From the NCBI GenBank assembly GCA_012514225.1, contig JAAZAQ010000324.1, positions 1-8,925 of the forward strand: a DNA stretch of 8,925 nt, in the 5' to 3' direction. The notes beneath the pieces are model-generated. The model was given only the letters and a program-made list of their open reading frames with translations, made no database searches and had not been told where the DNA came from. Position 1 is the first letter of the stretch; each line of letters opens with the position of its first letter. This document shows positions 1-6,509 of this stretch, piece by piece. The position numbers and the translations under genes were made by a program. The stretch is from Clostridiales bacterium (lineage in GTDB: Bacteria > Bacillota > Clostridia > Christensenellales > Aristaeellaceae).

Positions 1-1151
1 CCCGAGCCCGAGGGGCCCACCAGGGCGACGTGGCGGCCTTTCGGCACGTGCAGGTCGAGCCGGTCGAGCACCTCGGCGCTGCCGTCCTCGTAGCGGAAGG
101 ATACGTCCTGAAGCGTGATGTCGCCCTGCACGTTCTCAAGCGGCTTCGCGTCCGGCGCGTCCTTGATCTCCAGTGGCGCGTCCATGATTTCGTAGAAGCG
201 CTCCAGGCCCGTGACGCCCATCTGGAACTGCTCCGCGAAATCCACCAGCCGGCTGACCGTCGCCAGCAGCAGGTTCACGAACAGCAGGTAGGAGGCGAAG
301 CCGCCGGCGGTCAGCTCGCCCCGGGCCAGGAACACGGCGCCGAAGACGATGACCAGCAGGTTCATCAGGCCGTTTAAAAACAGCGAGGTGGAATGGAACC
401 CCGCCATCACGTGGTACTGCTTCCTTTTCAGACTCAGGAATTTCAGGTTGCCCTCGCCGAACTTCTCGTTTTCCAGCTCCTCCCGGGCGAAGGACTGCAC
501 CACCCGCATGCCCAGCAGGCTGTCCTCCGTCTGGGCGTTGATTTCGCCGATCTGCTTGCGCGATGCGCTGAACACCGAACGCATCTTGCCGTGGAAGAGG
601 TACACCGACACCAGCAGGACGGGCAGCGCCAGGAAGATGATGAGGGTCAGCTTCAGGCTCATCATGGAGAGCAGGATGAAGGATACCACCAGCTTGACCG
701 CGGCGATGAGGAACTCCTCCGGGCAGTGGTGGGAAAACTCCGTCACCTCGAACAGGTCGTGGGTGATGCGCGCCATGATCTGGCCGACCTTGGCGGTGCT
801 GTAGTAGGAGAAGGACAGCTGGGACAGGTGGTTGAACAGGTCGGAGCGCATGTCCTTCTCCATCATCGCGCCCATGATGTGCCCGCGGGACTGCATGTAG
901 TACTTGCATCCCGCCTCCAGCAGCAGCAGGGCGAAATAGATCAGCCCCAGGCCCAGCACGAAGGACGCGGTCAGACTCGCCACGTCGGAAATCGCCCGGT
1001 CGGTGATTTCCCGGACAATCAGCGGGAACGCCAGCCCGCAGGCCGTGGTGAGCACGGCGCAGACCAGGCTGAAGACCAGGATGCGCAGATAGGGCTTGTA
1101 ATAGGGGATGAAGCGCCGGATGAGCGCGCCGGCGCGGGGCGGTTTGGCCAT
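1..1151 (-). CDS. ABC exporter, fused permease-ATPase (partial, C-terminal part outside window)
   Basis: The 383 residues visible form the N-terminal part of an ABCB/MsbA/BmrA-type half-transporter. About six membrane segments can be seen near residues 22-45, 60-82, 145-165, 168-187, 253-277 and 283-302. Two family-typical cytoplasmic loop signatures are present: LSFSYYSTAKVGQIMARITHD-like residues 112-132 and GMRVVQSFAREE at about 214-225. The nucleotide-binding domain begins near residue 343, with an A-loop Tyr (VSFRY, Y354) and Walker A (VGPSGS) cut by the window edge at residue 383. Such proteins dimerise and export drugs, lipids or peptides with ATP; the substrate cannot be told here. 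The ATG at 1151 is preceded by AAAAGGAGA. It lies 22 bp after the stop of the 181-aa membrane protein gene and appears to be the third gene of that operon. The family call is firm; a heterodimeric partner might lie beyond the edge. Confidence 0.93.
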   Translation of the reverse strand, partial: MAKPPRAGALIRRFIPYYKPYLRILVFSLVCAVLTTACGLAFPLIVREITDRAISDVASLTASFVLGLGLIYFALLLLEAGCKYYMQSRGHIMGAMMEKDMRSDLFNHLSQLSFSYYSTAKVGQIMARITHDLFEVTEFSHHCPEEFLIAAVKLVVSFILLSMMSLKLTLIIFLALPVLLVSVYLFHGKMRSVFSASRKQIGEINAQTEDSLLGMRVVQSFAREELENEKFGEGNLKFLSLKRKQYHVMAGFHSTSLFLNGLMNLLVIVFGAVFLARGELTAGGFASYLLFVNLLLATVSRLVDFAEQFQMGVTGLERFYEIMDAPLEIKDAPDAKPLENVQGDITLQDVSFRYEDGSAEVLDRLDLHVPKGRHVALVGPSGS

Positions 1152-1173
1152 AGGGTCTCCTTTTGCGTCGCTT

Positions 1174-1719
1174 TCAGGGTTCCGTGGGGATAAAGCCGCC
1201 GGCGTCCGGCGGGGCGTGGGGGCGGATGAGGAAGGCGGCCTCCCCGGTCATCAGGGCGTACACGTCTTGCCCCTCCTCCCTCGCGCGCAGGAGGGGGACC
1301 CCCATCAGCGCCCGGTCCGTCGCCATGAATACGGCCTCCGGCGGCATGATGCCCGGCGCGGCGGAGGCGGGGCGGACACCGGTCACGCGCGCGGCGGTAC
1401 CCTCCAAGCTCACCGTCCGGGTGATATAGCCGTGGTAGGCGCCCGATTCCACGCGGCCGCTCCCCAAGCCCTCGGGCAGGGGAAGCGCGGCGCCGAAGGC
1501 GCGGGCCAGCAGCCGTCCGTCCGCGCTTTCCACCGGCTCGATTTTCAGCAGCTGCGCCGCGGCGGCCTCCACCAAAAACCGCTCGCTGCGGCGGGTTTCC
1601 TCGTTTTCCATCATGACGGCGACCAGGTAGAACGCCGTCATCACCAGCAGGGACAGCAGGAAGGCCAGGACGCGGCGCAATACGCGCCCCAGGCCCCGCG
1701 CCCTTTTTGCCTCCGTCAC
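1174..1719 (-). CDS. Hypothetical single-anchor membrane protein (181 aa)
   Basis: I do not recognise this protein. It starts with an Arg/Lys-rich stretch (residues 5-17), followed by one hydrophobic segment (about 18-36, LAFLLSLLVMTAFYLVAVMM). After that comes a roughly 140-residue soluble domain with several Gly/Ala-rich strands (YHGYITRTVSLEG, PEAVFMATDRALMG, DVYALMTGEAAFLIRP). By the positive-inside rule the soluble part would be outside the cytoplasm. There is no lipobox and no clear cleavage site, so a signal anchor is more likely than secretion. The start is GTG at 1719, overlapping the TGA stop of the upstream 216-aa gene in a GTGA arrangement; this suggests translational coupling and explains the lack of a free ribosome site. 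The ABC exporter follows 22 bp after its stop. A role as an accessory of that exporter is inference from position only. Confidence 0.78.
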   Translation of the reverse strand: MTEAKRARGLGRVLRRVLAFLLSLLVMTAFYLVAVMMENEETRRSERFLVEAAAAQLLKIEPVESADGRLLARAFGAALPLPEGLGSGRVESGAYHGYITRTVSLEGTAARVTGVRPASAAPGIMPPEAVFMATDRALMGVPLLRAREEGQDVYALMTGEAAFLIRPHAPPDAGGFIPTEP

Positions 1720-2366
1720 CGCAGCAGCGCCAGCAGCTCAGGCCCCAGCTGGGCGTCCAACGCCTTGGTCTCCCCCTGAACCTGCTCGAAGAAGGCGCGG
1801 TAGAAGGCCTTGGCCAGCACCTGCGCCTCCTCCCGGTTCAGGTAGGGAGAGGAAAAGATGTTCTTCAGGATGTCCCGGGCGGGCATGGCCAGGTAGCGGG
1901 GCAGGGCGCCCTTGAAGGAAAAGCCCAGCACCTTGGGCACGTGCCCGGAGTCCGAGGAGATGAAGATGCGCATATAGTCCCGCGACAGGTCCTCCAGGTA
2001 GCCGCGCAGGAAGGCCGCCCTGTCAGGCGCCTGCTCCAGGGCGCGCAGCAGCCGCGGCTCGTCGAACAGCTCCCGTTCCATTTTCCGCAGGTCCTCGGGC
2101 TTGTGCTTCTCCGGGTGCTCGAAGGCGTTGAGCAGGAAGGACTTGATGACGGAGAAATCCAGGTCCCTCGGGTTCCGTTCGTGCAGGCGGCCGTGCAGCA
2201 GCAGGCGCCGCTGGATGCCAAGGTCCTCCGGCGCCAGCTGTTCCGCCCGGGCCAGCGCCTGGTACACGCGCACGGGGTCGTCCTGGGTGTCGGCGATGAA
2301 AAGCAGCTGCTCCATCGTCAGGCCCTCGCGCAGCTCCGGCTCTTTTTTCTTTGAAAATAAGGGCAT
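1716..2366 (-). CDS. Hypothetical soluble alpha-helical protein (216 aa)
   Basis: I do not recognise this protein. It has no signal peptide or membrane segment and is rich in charged residues. The first third (residues 15-60: MEQLLFIADTQDDP, RVYQALARAEQLAPEDLGIQRR) reads like short helical hairpins resembling a TPR-type solenoid, but without clear repeat periodicity. The C-terminal half is helical with aromatic residues (DYMRIFISSD, LPRYLAMPARDILKNIFSS, KAFYRAFFEQVQGE). The ATG at 2366 has a good site upstream (AGGAGGG, spacing 4-6). It is the first gene of the minus-strand operon, overlaps the next gene by 4 bp and has its own promoter about 35 bp upstream. Strict co-organisation with the anchored protein and the ABC exporter suggests a shared job, perhaps a cytoplasmic regulator or adaptor, but nothing in the sequence proves this. 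It could equally be an unrelated housekeeping protein. Confidence 0.82.
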   Translation of the reverse strand: MPLFSKKKEPELREGLTMEQLLFIADTQDDPVRVYQALARAEQLAPEDLGIQRRLLLHGRLHERNPRDLDFSVIKSFLLNAFEHPEKHKPEDLRKMERELFDEPRLLRALEQAPDRAAFLRGYLEDLSRDYMRIFISSDSGHVPKVLGFSFKGALPRYLAMPARDILKNIFSSPYLNREEAQVLAKAFYRAFFEQVQGETKALDAQLGPELLALLR

Positions 2367-2400
2367 TTTCCCTCCTGTTGACCGGCTTTATGATGGCTTG

Positions 2401-2429
2401 ATTTTACCATGCCCCGCCTTCCTTGACAA
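2401..2429 (-). promoter_or_regulatory. Sigma-A-type promoter for the minus-strand ABC operon
   Basis: Read on the minus strand, TTGTCA (2429-2424) is followed after 17 nt by TAAAAT (2406-2401). This predicts a start near 2394 and a leader of about 28 nt before the ATG at 2366. The -35 hexamer overlaps the -35 of the opposing thiT promoter, because TTGACAA reads TTGTCAA on the other strand. Seen by eye only. Confidence 0.6.
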
Positions 2430-2451
2430 CTTTGCCCGCCCGGGGTATATT
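2423..2451 (+). promoter_or_regulatory. Sigma-A-type promoter for the TPP riboswitch-thiT transcript
   Basis: A consensus TTGACA (2423-2428), a 17-nt spacer and TATATT (2446-2451) predict a start near 2458. This lies just upstream of the first paired element of the riboswitch, so the whole aptamer would be transcribed with little extra leader. It is the best promoter match in the window. Confidence 0.82.
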
Positions 2452-2466
2452 CTGGGCGTGCCAAGA

Positions 2467-2557
2467 GGCATGGGGGTGCTGGCGGTTGCCGGCTGAGATC
2501 GGGCGAGAGCCCGGGACCCCGAAACCTGATCCGGATAATGCCGGCGTAGGGAATGCA
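2467..2557 (+). ncRNA. TPP riboswitch (THI element)
   Basis: The conserved blocks of the thiamine pyrophosphate aptamer occur in order. They are GGGGTGC near 2473-2479, the pyrimidine-sensing GCTGAGA at 2492-2498, a P3 hairpin CGGGC-GAGA-GCCCG, ACCCCGAAACCTGATC around 2516-2531, and ATAATGCCGGCGTAGGGA ending at 2551. The closing P1 stem can form between GCAT (2468-2471) and ATGC (2553-2556). It binds TPP, and with the adjoining terminator it should switch off thiT transcription when thiamine is plentiful. The thiamine-transporter gene downstream independently supports the call. Confidence 0.96.
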
Positions 2558-2564
2558 ATTCATG

Positions 2565-2590
2565 AAACGCCTGCATTGACAGGCGTTTTT
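2565..2590 (+). terminator. Riboswitch-controlled intrinsic terminator
   Basis: A stem of AAACGCCTG (2565-2573) with CAGGCGTTT (2580-2588), a six-base loop CATTGA and T5 ending at 2590 make a canonical terminator between the aptamer and thiT. AATGCA (2552-2557), part of the P1 3' strand, is the exact complement of TGCATT (2572-2577), which covers the top of the terminator stem and its loop. This gives a mutually exclusive antiterminator when TPP is absent. The pairing is seen directly; the mechanism follows the known TPP class. Confidence 0.9.
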
Positions 2591-2621
2591 CCTGTATTGG
2601 GAAGAAGAAAAGGAGGCATCC

Positions 2622-3236
2622 ATGTCCGTCCCCCGCACCGTGTCCGCCCGAACCACCCGCAGGATGCTGGAAAGCGCGATACTCATCGGCATCGCCATGG
2701 TGCTCAGCGAGTTCGCCAAGTTCAGCTCCACTTGGCTCTTCGGCGGCAGCGTCACCCTGGGCAGCATCGTCCCGCTGGTCCTGATTTCCTGGCGCTGGGG
2801 CACCCGCCAGGGCCTGTTCAGCGCGTTTGTCTTTTCCCTGCTGCAGATGTTCGTGGGCTTCAAGAACGTCACCTACGGGCAGACCGTGTTCCAGATGGTG
2901 CTCATCGCCCTACTGGACTACGTCGTCGCCTTCACCGTCGTCGGCCTGGCCGCGGTGTTCAGGAAGGCCGCCAAAAACCAGCTGGTCGCCCTGGGCGGCG
3001 GCATCCTGCTGGTCAGCGCGCTGCGCTTCCTGTGCCACTTCGTATCCGGCTGGATGATCTGGGACGCGCTGTGGCCCAACGACAAGGGACTGTCCGGCGC
3101 GGCTTACTCGCTGATCTACAACGGCGGCTACATGCTGCCGGAAACCCTGGTCGCCCTGGTCATCGCCCTGCTGCTCTTCGTCCCCCTGCGGCGCTATTGG
3201 CTGGGGGAGGACCTGACCGAAGCCCGCGCGGGGTAA
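2622..3236 (+). CDS. thiT: ECF transporter S component for thiamine, ThiT
   Basis: This 204-aa membrane protein is the substrate-binding subunit of an energy-coupling factor importer and captures thiamine outside the cell. About six hydrophobic segments are visible. ThiT-like features include WLFGGSVTLGSIVPL (38-52), the acidic-aromatic pair LDY at 98-100, LRFLCHFVSG (134-143, H139), W144/W147 and YSLIYNGGYMLPE (162-174, Y162 and N167). By memory of the Lactococcus ThiT structure, these correspond to thiamine-contacting His, Trp, Tyr and Asn residues. An N-terminal arginine-rich tail of about 14 residues precedes the first helix. AAAAGGAGG sits 6 bp before the ATG. It is single in its transcription unit, under the TPP riboswitch. 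No EcfA, EcfA' or EcfT gene is in view, so it must use an energising module encoded elsewhere, as is usual for group II ECF systems. Confidence 0.94.
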   Translation: MSVPRTVSARTTRRMLESAILIGIAMVLSEFAKFSSTWLFGGSVTLGSIVPLVLISWRWGTRQGLFSAFVFSLLQMFVGFKNVTYGQTVFQMVLIALLDYVVAFTVVGLAAVFRKAAKNQLVALGGGILLVSALRFLCHFVSGWMIWDALWPNDKGLSGAAYSLIYNGGYMLPETLVALVIALLLFVPLRRYWLGEDLTEARAG

Positions 3237-3285
3237 TCGCAGCCGAAACCGCTTATTTCCCTTGATTTTCAGCCGGGAGAATCTG

Positions 3286-3308
3286 CCGGGGCAAACGCCC
3301 CGGTTTTT
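3286..3308 (+). terminator. Intrinsic terminator after thiT
   Basis: A perfect 7-bp GC stem, CCGGGGC (3286-3292) with GCCCCGG (3297-3303), closes an AAAC loop and is followed by T5. It ends the thiT unit about 50 bp past the stop and separates it from the next promoter. Confidence 0.93.
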
Positions 3309-3346
3309 ATATTGTTTGTGAAATGTGTCCTTATTTCAGAAAGATA

Positions 3347-3375
3347 TTGACAAACCCGCCGGAGGGGAGTAGAAA
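3347..3375 (+). promoter_or_regulatory. Sigma-A-type promoter for the tnaA transcription unit
   Basis: A consensus TTGACA (3347-3352), a 17-nt spacer and TAGAAA (3370-3375, four of six to consensus) lie directly after the thiT terminator. The weak -10 may indicate an activated or weak promoter. The predicted start near 3382 leaves a leader of about 240 nt before tnaA. Confidence 0.6.
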
Positions 3376-3620
3376 GGAACTGAAACAGGGGAATAGGCAG
3401 CGCGCCAATCAGCCGGCAAAGGAGGGGCGGGTTTCATCGGGGGGCGTCGCTTTCTGTGTCCCGGTTTCGCGGCAAGGGAAGCCGCGGAAAAATCCCTGCT
3501 GTCCGCCAGTCGTATTTACGATGACCGGGGCATAAAGGGCTGGAGCGCGGGGGCGCGCTCCGATAAGACCGGCCGCCGCCTGAAGCGGCGGTGAATCAGG
3601 TCGTCAAGGAGGTACCGTCA
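3376..3620 (+). promoter_or_regulatory. Long structured 5' leader of tnaA
   Basis: This stretch has no convincing gene. It contains a stem of about 9 bp, 3465-3473 with 3481-3489 (core CGCGGC/GCCGCG); a small hairpin TCGT/ACGA at 3510-3521; an 8-bp perfect hairpin GGAGCGCG/CGCGCTCC at 3542-3561 with a GGGG loop; and a 7-bp hairpin CCGCCGC/GCGGCGG at 3573-3591. The extended ribosome site AAGGAGGT (3606-3613) follows. There is no T-tract, so these are not simple terminators. I cannot match the leader to a riboswitch class I know, and I find no Trp-containing leader peptide of the TnaC type. A regulatory role in controlling tnaA is inference from its length and structure. Confidence 0.45.
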
Positions 3621-5009
3621 ATGCCCAAATTCATGCCCGAACCCTACCGTATCAAGATGGTCGAGCCCATCCGGCTCACCACCCGCGAGGAACGCGAGCA
3701 GGCCCTGCGGGAGGCCGAGTACAACATGTTCCGCATCCGGTCGGACGACGTGTACGTCGACACGCTCACAGACTCCGGCACCAACGCGATGAGCGACGCG
3801 CAGTGGTCCGCGATGCTCATGGGCGACGAGGCCTACGCAGGGGGCCGCAGCTACTTCAGGCTGCTGGAGGCGGCCCGTGACATCTTCGGCTACGGCTATA
3901 TCCAGCCGGTGCACCAGGGGCGCGCGGCGGAGAAGGTGCTGCTGCCCGTCTTCCTGCACAAGGGGAAGTTCGCCATCGCCAACCTCTTCTTCGACACCAC
4001 ACGCGCCCATGTGGAGCTCGCCGGCGCCCGCTGCCTGGAGGCCTGCTGCCCCGAGGCGGCCAATTCCCAGCTGCGCGCGCCGTTCAAGGGCAACATGGAC
4101 GTCGGGAAACTGGAGCAGCTCATCCTGGAGAAGGGGCCGGAGAACATCGGGATGGTGGTGATGACCGTCACCAACAACTCCGCCGGCGGCCAGCCGGTGT
4201 CCATGCAGAACATGCGGGAAACCGCGGAGGTCTGCCGCAGGCACCGCATCCACCTGAACATCGACGCCGCGCGCTACGCCGAAAACGCGATGTTCATCAA
4301 GCTGCGCGAGGAGGGCTTCTCCGGCGTGCCGGTGAAGGACATCACCCGCGATTTCTTCGCCCTGGCGGACAGCTTCACCATGAGCGCGAAGAAGGACACC
4401 ATCGTCAACATGGGTGGCCTCATCGGGGTGAAGGACGCGGACGCGCCCTACATCCTAAAGGTCAAAGCCAACTGCATCTCCTACGAGGGCTTCTACACCT
4501 ACGGCGGCCTCAACGGGCGGGACCTGGAGGCGCTGGCGGTGGGCCTGTACGAGGGGCTGGACGAAAACTGGCTGCGCTACCGCCTGGGCACCATGGAATA
4601 CATGGGCGCGCGGCTGGACGAGATGGGGATTCCCTACCAGGCGCCGGCCGGGGGTCACGGCATTTTCCTGGACGCCGCGCGGTTTTACCCGCACATCCCC
4701 TACACCGAGTTCCCCGGCCAGGTGCTGGCTGTCGAGCTGTACAAGGAATGCGGACTGAGGGCCTGCGACATCGGCAGCTACATGATGGGCAACGACCCCG
4801 ACACGGGCAGGCAGGTCAAGTCCCTCAACGAGTTCACGCGCCTGGCAATCCCGCGCCGGGTGTACACGCAGTCCCACTACGACATGGTGCTGGAGGGCAT
4901 CGGGGAGGTTTGGCGGGGGCGCGGCGACGTCCGCCGCGGCTACAGGATTACCTGGGAGCCACCCATCCTGCGGCACTTCCAGGCGTCCCTGGCGCCCATC
5001 GAGGGCTGA
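3621..5009 (+). CDS. tnaA: Tryptophanase (tryptophan indole-lyase)
   Basis: This 462-aa PLP enzyme of the beta-eliminating lyase family cleaves L-tryptophan to indole, pyruvate and ammonia in the cytoplasm. Visible features are MPEPYRIK at the N-terminus, TDSGTNAMS (50-58), the phosphate-binding HQGRAAE (98-104), TNNSAGGQP (184-192), D215 of DAARYAEN, the Schiff-base lysine in SAKKD (K258) and RLAIPR (407-412). Three positions that differ between tryptophanase and tyrosine phenol-lyase all match tryptophanase: FFDTT (D125, Thr in the lyase), CDIGS (I384, Arg in the lyase) and LRHF (H452, Phe in the lyase). HQGRA replaces the usual HQGRG. The ATG at 3621 is chosen over an in-frame GTG at 3591 because AAGGAGGT lies 7 bp before it and the GTG sits in a hairpin. 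The transporter gene follows after 35 bp, implying a tryptophan uptake and breakdown operon. Confidence 0.92.
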   Translation: MPKFMPEPYRIKMVEPIRLTTREEREQALREAEYNMFRIRSDDVYVDTLTDSGTNAMSDAQWSAMLMGDEAYAGGRSYFRLLEAARDIFGYGYIQPVHQGRAAEKVLLPVFLHKGKFAIANLFFDTTRAHVELAGARCLEACCPEAANSQLRAPFKGNMDVGKLEQLILEKGPENIGMVVMTVTNNSAGGQPVSMQNMRETAEVCRRHRIHLNIDAARYAENAMFIKLREEGFSGVPVKDITRDFFALADSFTMSAKKDTIVNMGGLIGVKDADAPYILKVKANCISYEGFYTYGGLNGRDLEALAVGLYEGLDENWLRYRLGTMEYMGARLDEMGIPYQAPAGGHGIFLDAARFYPHIPYTEFPGQVLAVELYKECGLRACDIGSYMMGNDPDTGRQVKSLNEFTRLAIPRRVYTQSHYDMVLEGIGEVWRGRGDVRRGYRITWEPPILRHFQASLAPIEG

Positions 5010-5044
5010 GCGGCATCCGATAGAAAGCGAAGGAGGTTCCCGTC

Positions 5045-6418
5045 ATGCAGGAGAACACCCCCAAAACCCAGCCCGACCTTACCGGCGGGCGCGAACAGTT
5101 CAAAAGCCGGCTGGGCTTCATCCTGGCCTGCGTCGGCTCCACCCTGGGCATGGGCGACATCTGGCTGTTCCCCTTCCGCGTCGGCCAGTTCGGCGGCGCG
5201 GCCTTCCTGATTCCCTATTTCATCTTCGTGGCCTTCATCGGCTACGTCGGCATCGTGGAGGAAACCGCCCTGGGCCGCGGCATGCGCGCAGGCCCGCTGG
5301 GCGCCTTCTCCAGGGCCATGGCGCAGGCCAAAAAGAACCCGACGGTCGGCCGCGTCCTGGGCTGGATTCCGGTCATCGGCTCCTTCGGCATCGCGGTGGG
5401 CTACGCCATCGTGGTCGGCTGGATTCTCCGCTACACCGTCGGCTCCATCTCCGGCGCCCTGATGAATAACGAGGTCGGCCCCTACTTCGGCCAGATTGTC
5501 GGCCCCCTGGGCAGCCTCCCCTGGCACGTCATCGCCATCCTGGTCACCATCGCCATCCTCATCGCCGGCGTGTCCAAGGGCATCGAGACGGTCAACAAGA
5601 TCATGGTGCCGATGATTTATATCCTGTTCATCATCTTCGGCATCCGCATCTTCACCGTGCCCGGCTCCCTGGACGGCCTGAAATTCCTGTTTACGCCGGA
5701 CTTCAAGATGCTGGCCCGCCCCAACACCTGGGTCTTCGCGCTGGGCCAGGCCTTCTTCAGCCTCTCCCTGGCCGGCAGCGGCACGGTCATCTACGGCAGC
5801 TACCTCAGCGACGGCGTCGACGTGCGCAAAAGCTCGCGCCAGGTCGCGGTCATGGACACCCTGGCCTCCGTCATGGCCACCCTGCTCATCATCCCGGCCG
5901 CCTTCGCCTATGGCAAGGACCCGGCCGCGGGCCCGCCGCTGCTCTTCCTGACGATGACCGACGTGCTCAAGTCCATGCCCGGCGGATACTTCTTCTCCAT
6001 CCTCTTCTTCGTCGCGGTGTCCTTCGCGGGCATCACCTCGCTCATCAACCTGTTCGAGACGCCGGTGGACGCGGTGAAGGAGCAGTTCAAGCTGCCGCGC
6101 TGGCTGTCGGTCGTGCTTGTCTGCGGGGTCGCCTTCCTTATCGGGCTGCCCTTCGAGGACGCCAACAACCTGGGCACGCTGATGGACGTCATCAGCATCT
6201 ACATCGTGCCCGCGGGTGCCCTGCTGGCGGCGTTCATGTTCTTCTGGGTGTGCAACAAGCAGTGGGTGCTCGACGAGATCAACAAGGGCGTGCTGGAGAA
6301 GAAGGCGGGGGACGGCTTCTACAAGTACGGCAAGTACGTCTTCGTCGGCGTCACGGCGCTGGTCTTCCTCATCAACCTCTACTACGTCCTCGTCCTGCGC
6401 CAGGGCGCCATCGGCTGA
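5045..6418 (+). CDS. Sodium-dependent NSS/SNF-family amino acid transporter, probable tryptophan importer
   Basis: This 457-aa protein of the neurotransmitter:sodium symporter family has about 11-12 hydrophobic segments. The TM1 signature is GSTLGMGDIWLFPFRVGQFGG-like (31-51). TM6 reads GQAFFSLSLAGSG (234-246), and TM8 reads FAGITS (327-332), which keeps the Ala, Thr and Ser that form the LeuT Na2 site. The cytoplasmic segment between TM1 and TM2 and the helix-breaking TM1/TM6 glycines fit the LeuT fold. Position 35 bp after tnaA, with no terminator between and an almost identical ribosome site (AAGGAGGT), makes tryptophan the likely substrate, as for bacterial TnaT. That assignment is inference. 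A strong terminator follows. Oddities against LeuT are Asp38 for Asn27, Leu41 for the gating Arg30, and Gly244 for the pocket Phe259. Confidence 0.92.
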   Translation: MQENTPKTQPDLTGGREQFKSRLGFILACVGSTLGMGDIWLFPFRVGQFGGAAFLIPYFIFVAFIGYVGIVEETALGRGMRAGPLGAFSRAMAQAKKNPTVGRVLGWIPVIGSFGIAVGYAIVVGWILRYTVGSISGALMNNEVGPYFGQIVGPLGSLPWHVIAILVTIAILIAGVSKGIETVNKIMVPMIYILFIIFGIRIFTVPGSLDGLKFLFTPDFKMLARPNTWVFALGQAFFSLSLAGSGTVIYGSYLSDGVDVRKSSRQVAVMDTLASVMATLLIIPAAFAYGKDPAAGPPLLFLTMTDVLKSMPGGYFFSILFFVAVSFAGITSLINLFETPVDAVKEQFKLPRWLSVVLVCGVAFLIGLPFEDANNLGTLMDVISIYIVPAGALLAAFMFFWVCNKQWVLDEINKGVLEKKAGDGFYKYGKYVFVGVTALVFLINLYYVLVLRQGAIG

Positions 6419-6438
6419 GCCCGGCCATATGACCCACC

Positions 6439-6473
6439 GGGAAAGGGCGTTGCAGCCCTTTCCCTTTCTGTTT
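6439..6473 (+). terminator. Intrinsic terminator closing the tnaA-transporter operon
   Basis: A perfect 10-bp stem, GGGAAAGGGC (6439-6448) with GCCCTTTCCC (6455-6464), closes a GTTGCA loop and is followed by TTTCTGTTT. The stem begins 20 bp past the transporter stop codon. The A/T-rich half of the stem could also help termination on the opposite strand, but no gene needs it there. Confidence 0.93.
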
Positions 6474-6509
6474 CCCCCGCAGCCCTGACCGGCCGCGCCG
6501 GGCGCTTCC

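Noticed and set aside
136..909. Long minus-strand frame (257 codons) inside the ABC exporter region, and similar long plus-strand frames at 393-1193
   Set aside because: Both are out-of-frame readings of the ABC gene. They have low-complexity Arg/Pro/Gly/His content and no ribosome site, as expected in GC-rich DNA.
3456..3523. 22-codon GTG-initiated frame as a possible TnaC-like peptide
   Set aside because: There is no properly spaced ribosome site and no Trp codon; the peptide is simply Arg/Lys-rich from GC-rich sequence.
3323..3535. 70-codon open frame in the tnaA upstream region, considered as a leader gene
   Set aside because: It starts upstream of the predicted promoter, lacks a Shine-Dalgarno site, contains no Trp and has no protein-like composition. 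It runs across the hairpins.
3591..3620. Upstream in-frame GTG start for tnaA adding ten residues
   Set aside because: The GTG lies in the 3' arm of a GC-rich hairpin, has no ribosome site, and the added residues have no counterpart in the family. The ATG at 3621 has AAGGAGGT at ideal spacing.
3604..3620. GGTACCG resembling the T-box core sequence before tnaA
   Set aside because: The match merges with the ribosome site, and there is no T-box stem I specifier, no following terminator and no full T-box consensus. Tryptophanase is also not a usual T-box target.
6439..6473. Hairpin after the transporter considered as a repeat or attachment site
   Set aside because: It is a single copy in the window with a T-rich tail and correct placement, so an intrinsic terminator is sufficient.
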